Below are positions 57,694-64,000 of a DNA stretch of 64,000 bases, piece by piece; within the stretch, counting starts at the first letter, position 1, and each line of letters begins with the position of its first letter. Made by a program: the position numbers and the translations under genes. The stretch covers positions 62,001 through 126,000 of the forward strand of contig JALJCO010012663.1 of assembly GCA_023101725.1 (NCBI GenBank), written 5' to 3'. The DNA comes from Atherinomorus stipes (taxonomy: Eukaryota; Chordata; Actinopteri; Atheriniformes; Atherinidae). A model generated the notes under the pieces. That model did no database searches, was not told the DNA's origin, and saw only the letters and a list, made by a program, of their open reading frames with translations.

Positions 57694-57697
57694 TTAA

Positions 57698-59564
57698 AGT
57701 ACCTTATGTTTGTCTCATATTGTGAGACTTGTGTTTGTCACTGGACGTCATCTGGTTAACGCTGTAATTGGTGTGTGAAAATATTGAGTTTCAGCTAATA
57801 GAATAAGAAGCAAAATGAATGCAGGGTGGGGGTTAGCATTAAATTAGTAAAACTTGATATCATTACACTGAGCAGAGCCTTTCCTCCTTCAGTGGAGCTA
57901 GATGCCAACTTACTGACAAAGTTTCCAAATATATTGTTTCATTCATTTTTTTAGATATGTAAACTGATTTCAAGTCTTGAGTTTAAAATGATCTAATGTA
58001 TAATATTTTATTCAACATTACAGAATGAGAATTTCTATGATAAGAACTGATTTTCTAATCACAGACAGAGATCACTGTTCAGCACCTCGTAAAACAATGC
58101 ACCACATTAGAAAAAAAAAATCCCATTAAGAACAACTCATAAATAATGTGAAACAAATGTCAAGTAGTTCATAAAGGACGTGTCAGATTTCCAAATGTTT
58201 AACAATGAACATGAACTATTTTAATTTTAATCTTTCCAATCTGAACTCTGATCTAGTTCCTGTGATAGATGTGTGTGGGATTATTATAGTTGAGAATTGT
58301 TAAGTAATATGTCATCCAAGTGGCCACATTAGTGCTTTTCATGCATTATTTCTGCTGTAAATGTTCCAGCTGAACTGTATCTCAGGTCATTTTGTGTTTT
58401 AAAAGAAGGCAATTGAAAGACTCTCTTCTTAATCGTCTCATTAAAATGCTTATTATTAAAGTAAGAGTGGAGACGTGATGTAGTTAATTTTCCTTTTTTT
58501 CCTCAATTGTTCAAAAATTTCTTAATTTTAATAAATTGGAATGCTATGCCAGTAAATGACCAATGCTCTTCATAAAAACTGTCTAGCTGGGACTAGTTGT
58601 GCCATTTTAGCAGATGATTCAGCTGTCATACAAAAAAAAAAATGTTCGGCCAAATAAAGCTGCTGTGGTGGAACTGGGACTGATTTGTGTATTTATTAGT
58701 GGTAAAAGCAAATACAAAGTAAAAAAATAAAATGTTACTGGCTTTTAGGTTTGTTCAGCTATTTTCAACATCTGCTTATCCAGGTCAGGGTGTGATGACA
58801 TCTGAGTCGAAGGGTTTATTGTTTTCTCAGCTGTGTCTGAACACATCTAATCCAGCTCTGATTGCAGATCTTCCCCACCTGTGTTGCTCTCTTTTGAATT
58901 TGAAATGATGATATATTCAACAATAATTTATTATTCATTTTAAATTACCCATGTTAGGCTAATTATTAACAAATCCATTGCAAATATTGTTTTGTTTTGT
59001 TCTTTTTTACAATATGTCGCAGAACATATTTCCATCCTCCCTCCTGTGTGTCAGACTGGAAACACCGGCTAGCTGGTGGTAACATGCCACGTCCAGCATG
59101 TTTGCAATTCCTAACACCTGTCATGAATTTATAAACTAGGCTACTGATCATTAAATGGTCATTTTTCAACCATATGGTGAAGACAGTCTACAAACTGTCA
59201 GAAACTTAATAAATTAGGAGGATAAAGTGGTTATTGGTGGATTATGTTCACAGCGAGAGAAACACCTGTCTTTCAGTGAGATAATGCCAAATTCTGATTT
59301 TTTTCTCCCCTCACTTTGGGAAATACTGGTCTTCACAACAAAAGTCACAAAGCAGTGAAACATTAATTAACTAAAACGGAAGCAGCCAATGTGCAACATT
59401 ACAGTCTGACTGTGGGCTGTGAACTCTAGCTGTGACCTGAAATGGCCAACTCCAAAACAGCTATGAAACTTTTGAACATAGTGGCATGTTTTCTATACCA
59501 TTTTGAAAGTAGCAACCGCTAGTTGTAACCAGATTTGTCAATATACTTAGAGTTGCGACATAAG
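57698..59564. other. No recognised gene
   Basis: AT-rich DNA without transposon ends or domain-bearing frames. Confidence 0.4.
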
Positions 59565-59568
59565 TTAA

Positions 59569-60176
59569 AGCTAGTGTTGGCAATGTTGGAAAAACAGTTT
59601 GAGCAAGCGTGAGTTAAAAAAAAAACACACCACCCGAAACCACACCTTCAGAGCGCAGGGACGTGTGCCAATGTTTTACGAGCAGGTTAACGATAGCTGA
59701 GTGGATAGCTTGTTAGCTTGGCAGTAAACTGCTGACAAACCACGTTTTCAAAAGCTTTAATCCACTCCCCTCCTACTTCTGCGGTTTAAAAAGTCCACAC
59801 TGCAAACGTCAACACCTCTGAGACTTAATCCTTATCTGTTGTTTTGTTTTGTTTTTTTGGTGCAGCAGCAGTTAGCAGTCCGTTAGCTATATTTGTTTAC
59901 AGTGAGCAGTGCACAGAGGGTCACATGGGGGGGACAGAGACGAGATATAAAGGCATCGATTCGTTCTTTCTATAAGTTGTGAATTACCAATTCTTGCCTT
60001 TCGGTGCGAATGGCAGAGGTTGATTAGAGTTTCTACAGACCTGCAACTCTCACAGAAGTCTGACTTTTTTCCTTCCTTATTATGAATATATGATGCATTG
60101 ATTACTGTCAGGATGGAAGGACCATTTCACCCAGTATAACAAAAAGTGTTTCTGAGCAGGATTACCAACTCTGGCT
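59569..60176. mobile_element. TTAA-flanked miniature element, GTTGGYAAT ends (608 bp)
   Basis: Left end AGCTAGTGTTGGCAATGTTG, right end reversed AGCCAGAGTTGGTAATCCTG, 15 of 20 matching. TTAA outside both (59565-59568, 60177-60180). No coding frame. A fourth TTAA family in the window. Confidence 0.8.
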
Positions 60177-60200
60177 TTAACTGAGTTGGTTCTGTGAGTC

Positions 60201-60238
60201 AAAACCAGAGCCACAGATCTTTCTGTGGCTCTGGTTTT
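60201..60238. repeat. Perfect 17-bp-stem hairpin
   Basis: AAAACCAGAGCCACAGA and its exact reverse complement are separated by TCTT. The following bases (60239-60262) hold a third copy of the CCACAGA word that can pair alternatively. Confidence 0.85.
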
Positions 60239-60364
60239 GGCCACAGAAAGATCTCTGTGGAGACAATAGCTCATTTCTGTGGTCACTCGCCCACCACAAT
60301 CTGTCAAAATGACAGACAGCCCTCAGACTTTTCTGTCACCGTTTAAAAAAAAAAAAACTGGTCA

Positions 60365-62064
60365 ATGATGGAAAATATTCTGTTAACGCAACCCCTGGCT
60401 GGGACATCTATTTTCATGACAAAGAGAAAAAAAAATCAACAAGTCAACACAAGCAAACTCTATAGAGGCTCTCTCAAATATGAAAGAAGTCCCTTAACCT
60501 CAAGAGGCACCTTTGGAAAGAAAACAAAGAACTTGAGAAAAAAATGAGGACCATCACAAAACTACTGACAGCATTTGTGAGAAAATCGAAAAGAAGCTCC
60601 AAACACAAAACAAGATTTTGTTAACAGAGAAAGATGCCCTCTGCAAGGATGTTTACATTCTGCAAAGTAAAAACAAGACCCTGCAAATGGACCCCAGGGT
60701 CTTACCTTACTTGACAAATGAAAACAAGGTCGTGAACAATGACATTGATATACTTGGGGTCCGTTTCAGACAAACTAAAAAGGAGGAAAAAGTACTTTGT
60801 AAAAGAAAAAAAGAGATTTTGGAACAAAACCTCCAAGAGCGGACCCTGGAAACCAATGAAAAGAAAGTTCCAAAGCTGCAAAGGAAAGGTTGCACTGAAA
60901 AAGAAAGTTGAGCAGCTTTTGAGAAAAAGCTCAGATCTAAAAGTCGAGTGTAATGAAGCACAGCAGTCAAACTACAAAAACCACAAGACAAGTAAAGAAT
61001 GGTTTACAATGAGCAATGAGATTGAGTAGAGAGAAAGTTCCCTGCAAGAAATACTGCATGATAGAGCAAAATAAAACTGCAAACACCACTTGATCAGGCA
61101 AACAAAAGCCTGGAAGAGCTCAGAGTATTAGAACCGTTAGTATGAGGAACTTACAGACCTCACAAAAAGTTTAGAAAAAGAGCGTCAGCAACAGGAAAGC
61201 AACACTTTGACCTCTGGTGTGTAAAAGGTTTATACTCCAAGGACTTAAAATGGTGAGATGGAAAAAGAAGAATCACTCCACCAACAAAAAGAGGCCTTGT
61301 TTGAAGGTAAACAGGCAGTTGTAAGCTAGCAGAAAAGCCACTGCGGAAGAAGATGCGGTCTGTCAGGACGATGGCTGATGTTGTGTGCTGAATTTAGAAA
61401 ATGATTCACTTTGGAAAGAAATTCAGGACCAGAGGAAAGAACTTGACAAGGTCAACAATGTTGTGCTAACAAAGAAACAACAGGAAAAAAATAGAGAAGT
61501 GCTTCGTGTTGATTAGAACATTTGGGTAGGTATGATATTATGAACTCAGGAAATGAGTTACTCAACTAACAAACCGGTGCCCCAAGGGAAGAACTAAGAC
61601 CAACAAGCAGTTCTGTGCTTGCAAAGGCACAACTAGAGAGAAAAAACTCAAGGGCTAGAATACATAAAGAAAACAAATCATCACACTAACGAAGTCTAAT
61701 CCTATAGGGACAATCTAAGGTTGACATAAAAAATATATAATAAAAGCACTACAGAAACTTATAAAAGCCCATGAGAGACTCGAGATGTTTTAGAAGAGCT
61801 CAGTGGTTTTCAGTCAGTAAAGACACCCTACTTTATAAAACCTTTGATCTACCAGGGATGTGTGAAGTATGCAAGACCATTAAATATAACTATGAGGCCC
61901 ACCAACGAGATACATGGGAACTGAAATCTCTCAAGAAAAAGCTCAAAGGCCTTGAACATGACAATAAGCTTAGAAGTGAGAAGCTAAGAAGTGAAAACGA
62001 GCCTCTACCACAACACAGTGAGGGATTGGAAAGGCAGCTTGAAGTGGGCATTGGAAACTTTTGA
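60365..62064 (+). pseudogene. Decayed coiled-coil protein coding sequence
   Basis: Lys/Glu/Gln-rich, heptad-like peptides appear one after another on the plus strand but jump between frames and cross stops. Examples: 'HLWKENKELEKKMRTITKLL' (about 60500), 'NKILLTEKDALCKDVYILQ' (about 60618), 'EILEQNLQERTLETNEKK', 'ALKKKVEQLLRKSSDLKVE' (about 60895), 'LDKVNNVVLTKKQQEKNREV' (about 61445) and 'ELKSLKKKLKGLEHDNKLR' (about 61920). No introns are evident, which suggests a retrocopy or the remains of a long coiled-coil exon. Parent gene not recognised; myosin-tail-like, CCDC or centrosomal proteins all possible. At least four frameshifts and multiple stops; no function as a protein. Confidence 0.6.
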
Positions 62065-62214
62065 AGCTTTAAAGAGGATAAACAAAGTCTTAATTCTCAT
62101 ATTCTCAGCTATGTGATATTCTTTACTGTTGTAGTGCTTTACAACACGGTGTTAAAGGACTGAGATCTCTCTCACACATGCACAAATTTAGGTCTGAGAC
62201 AGAAAAATTTCTAA

Positions 62215-62255
62215 TAATGTAATATAATATAATATAATATAATATAATATAATAT
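62215..62255. repeat. (AATAT)n microsatellite
   Basis: About eight perfect 5-bp units. Confidence 0.92.
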
Positions 62256-62256
62256 G

Positions 62257-63162
62257 TGGAGGTTATTCTTTTTAATATATCTGCAGAGAATTCAAAGAAT
62301 ACAACATGTGGGTATGCACATCTCTGATGAGGCCCCAGTATCTTCTGGTAACAATGATGATGCTAAATCTGAATTCAGCAACTATTTGTTTAGATATTTA
62401 AGACAGAGCAATTATTAACAACAAATAAAGCTCCTCAAGGTACACCTGTATATAGCTGGTGTGCTACCTTCTAATAAACAAGCCTGTAGTGGAGGAATAA
62501 GAGATCGATGGGGTACCAACCCCTCTCCCTGCAGCACTGATTATGTTGGGTTGGTATGACTCTCCTCCACTTGTAAGACAAATAAATTATCTTTGATTTG
62601 AATCAAGTGTAATTGAAGCAAAGCCAGAGCCCACAGAGAGCGTGGACAGGCGATCGATCCTCAACTCTGCCAACATGCTAATGTGAAAAGTGATTAAGGC
62701 CGACAGACTAACAGGGATGCTGACCTTAAAGCTAAAGATATGTCCTTTGGTCAAGATTCAGGCCACAACTACTACCTGCAGACCAAGAATTTTATTATTT
62801 TGTGTTGTTAACCATCATGTTTTTTTTTGTTGTTGTTGTTTTTTATGTTTACAACAGAAATTTTTGAAGACTGACAAAATTGTGCATCAAAAGTTTCCAT
62901 TCTAGCACAAGGTAAAAACCACAGACTAATTGAAGTTCATTTAAATGACATACTGCATAGATTTATGTTGTTTTTTTTAAAAGTAATCCCTTCATACTTT
63001 CAAAAGGTTTACGCTACACATTTACATAATTAAGCTTAAAAAAATACCTGCTTGAATTCAGATAACAAAATTAATATACTGTATATGTGTGTATGTATGC
63101 ATGTATAGATAGATTATTTTTTAAAAAACTTCTTTTTGACAGATTTTAAAACTTCTAAAGAC
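62257..63162. other. No recognised gene
   Basis: AT-rich spacer with T-rich and TTG tracts near 62820-62845. No coding signature. Confidence 0.4.
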
Positions 63163-63466
63163 TAGGGTGGGAAAAAATATCGATACACTGAAATATCACA
63201 ATATTTTCAAATGCTGATATCATATTGACATTCAAAAACGGGCTATCGATCTGTTTTACTTACGAAATCTTGCAATATTTCATCATTCTGTTGTGAAATC
63301 TCGTGAGAAATCATGAAATATCGTGAGATTTTTTTACAGAACGATGAAATCTTGCGAGATTTTGTAAGTAAAATAGATCGATATCGCATTTTTAAATATT
63401 GATTTGATATAGGCATATGAAAATATCACAATATTTCAGTGTATCAATATTTTTTTCCCACCACTA
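63163..63466. mobile_element. Palindromic miniature element, hAT-like (304 bp)
   Basis: Left TAGGGTGGGAAAAAATATCG, right reversed TAGTGGTGGGAAAAAAATAT; both continue into GATACACTGAAATAT and the two halves are largely inverted copies, including CTTACGAAATCTTGC and GCGAGATTTTGTAAG. No clear 8-bp duplication is visible, so the superfamily is inferred from the ends. Confidence 0.75.
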
Positions 63467-63520
63467 TTTTTCAAAGTGTCGGAAACGGATAACAAAACTG
63501 CTATTTGGAATGACTGTTTA

Positions 63521-63617
63521 TTTTTTTCAGCTTTAATATCAGTATAGGTTATCAGCCACATGAGTTTTAAAATAGCATATCGGATATCAGCCAAAATTCC
63601 AATATCGTGCATCCCTA
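63521..63617. mobile_element. Isolated hAT terminus
   Basis: On the minus strand it starts TAGGGATGCACGATATTGGA and continues GGCTGATATCCGATATG, a widespread fish hAT end. No partner end in the window. Confidence 0.65.
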
Positions 63618-64000
63618 ATAGGTAGGCAGACAGACAGACAGGCAGACAGACAGTTGGGGTACAGATAAAAAAAATTTCCAATTCAATTTTCAATTTAAAT
63701 TAGAGTCACTATAGAAGATGTTTTCGGCATTTCAGAAGCATAGACTGTTGGCAAGATCAACCTGCTAGATTCAAAGCTCCCTCGCCTGGCCACAAAAAAC
63801 GTGCACGAGCCACTCCGGTGTTTAGCAGACAGCAGGTACAGATTCTCTCATCATGTCACAAAGACAAGTAAAACAGATGTCATTGTCTCGTCACAAACTG
63901 CTAGCAGAATGATTGTTAACTACCTGCTGGAAACATCAGATGACAGTGCACTGCTTCCAACACGCAGTATTACTCGCCCCAATAAGTCACTCTCATTGAT
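63618..64000. other. No recognised feature
   Basis: A short (GACA/GGCA)n tract at about 63626-63652, then unassigned sequence to the window end. Confidence 0.4.

Overview
The window reads as non-coding, repeat-dense DNA from a ray-finned fish (teleost) nuclear genome. Evidence is the AT-rich base composition, many microsatellites, no operons, only short random open frames outside mobile elements, and mobile families typical of teleosts: Ty3/gypsy, Tc1-like elements with GGCCACTTTATTAGG-type termini, hAT and TTAA-flanked miniature elements, RTE, L2 and L1 remnants, and a tRNA-derived SINE. I recognised no host protein-coding exon, so this is probably intergenic or intronic. The species cannot be fixed from sequence alone.

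Layout: 1-4 kb, nothing assignable. 4.0-4.9 kb, two LINE reverse transcriptase relics in tandem. 5.9-6.9 kb, a 967-bp element with inverted ends. 8.5-9.3 kb, a TTAA-flanked element. 15.8-17.2 kb, two miniature elements side by side. 20.2-23.8 kb, a 1.2-kb imperfect palindrome, a miniature element with two perfect hairpins, and a primer-site/LTR scar. 24.8-25.8 kb, an RTE 3' tail split by a probable solo LTR. 28.8-37.2 kb, the main feature: a young, almost complete Ty3/gypsy retrotransposon on the minus strand. 37.9-39.2 kb, a hAT element with a perfect 8-bp target duplication plus a fragment of the 5.9-kb family. 42.7-45.4 kb, a dead Tc1-like element carrying two nested elements. 47.3-49.0 kb, a SINE, a nested hAT miniature element and a second 5.9-kb-family copy. 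50.8-54.3 kb, a 3.5-kb non-autonomous hAT-like element carrying a 51-bp minisatellite. 54.3-55.5 kb, LINE relics of two clades. 56.5-60.2 kb, two TTAA-flanked elements. 60.4-62.1 kb, a decayed coiled-coil coding sequence. 63.2-63.6 kb, hAT-type termini.

The only reading frames that look intact are gag and pol of the gypsy element. They overlap with pol in the -1 frame, and the parts needed for reverse transcription are visible: a tRNA-Ser primer site, a polypurine tract, a TATA box and a polyadenylation signal in near-identical 1429-bp LTRs. One apparent frameshift displaces the C-terminal tail of Pol. Everything else is non-autonomous or dead. I found no clear new defence system or gene cluster. 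The most unusual items are the large palindrome, the minisatellite-bearing hAT element, the set of four unrelated TTAA-flanked families, and the coiled-coil pseudogene.
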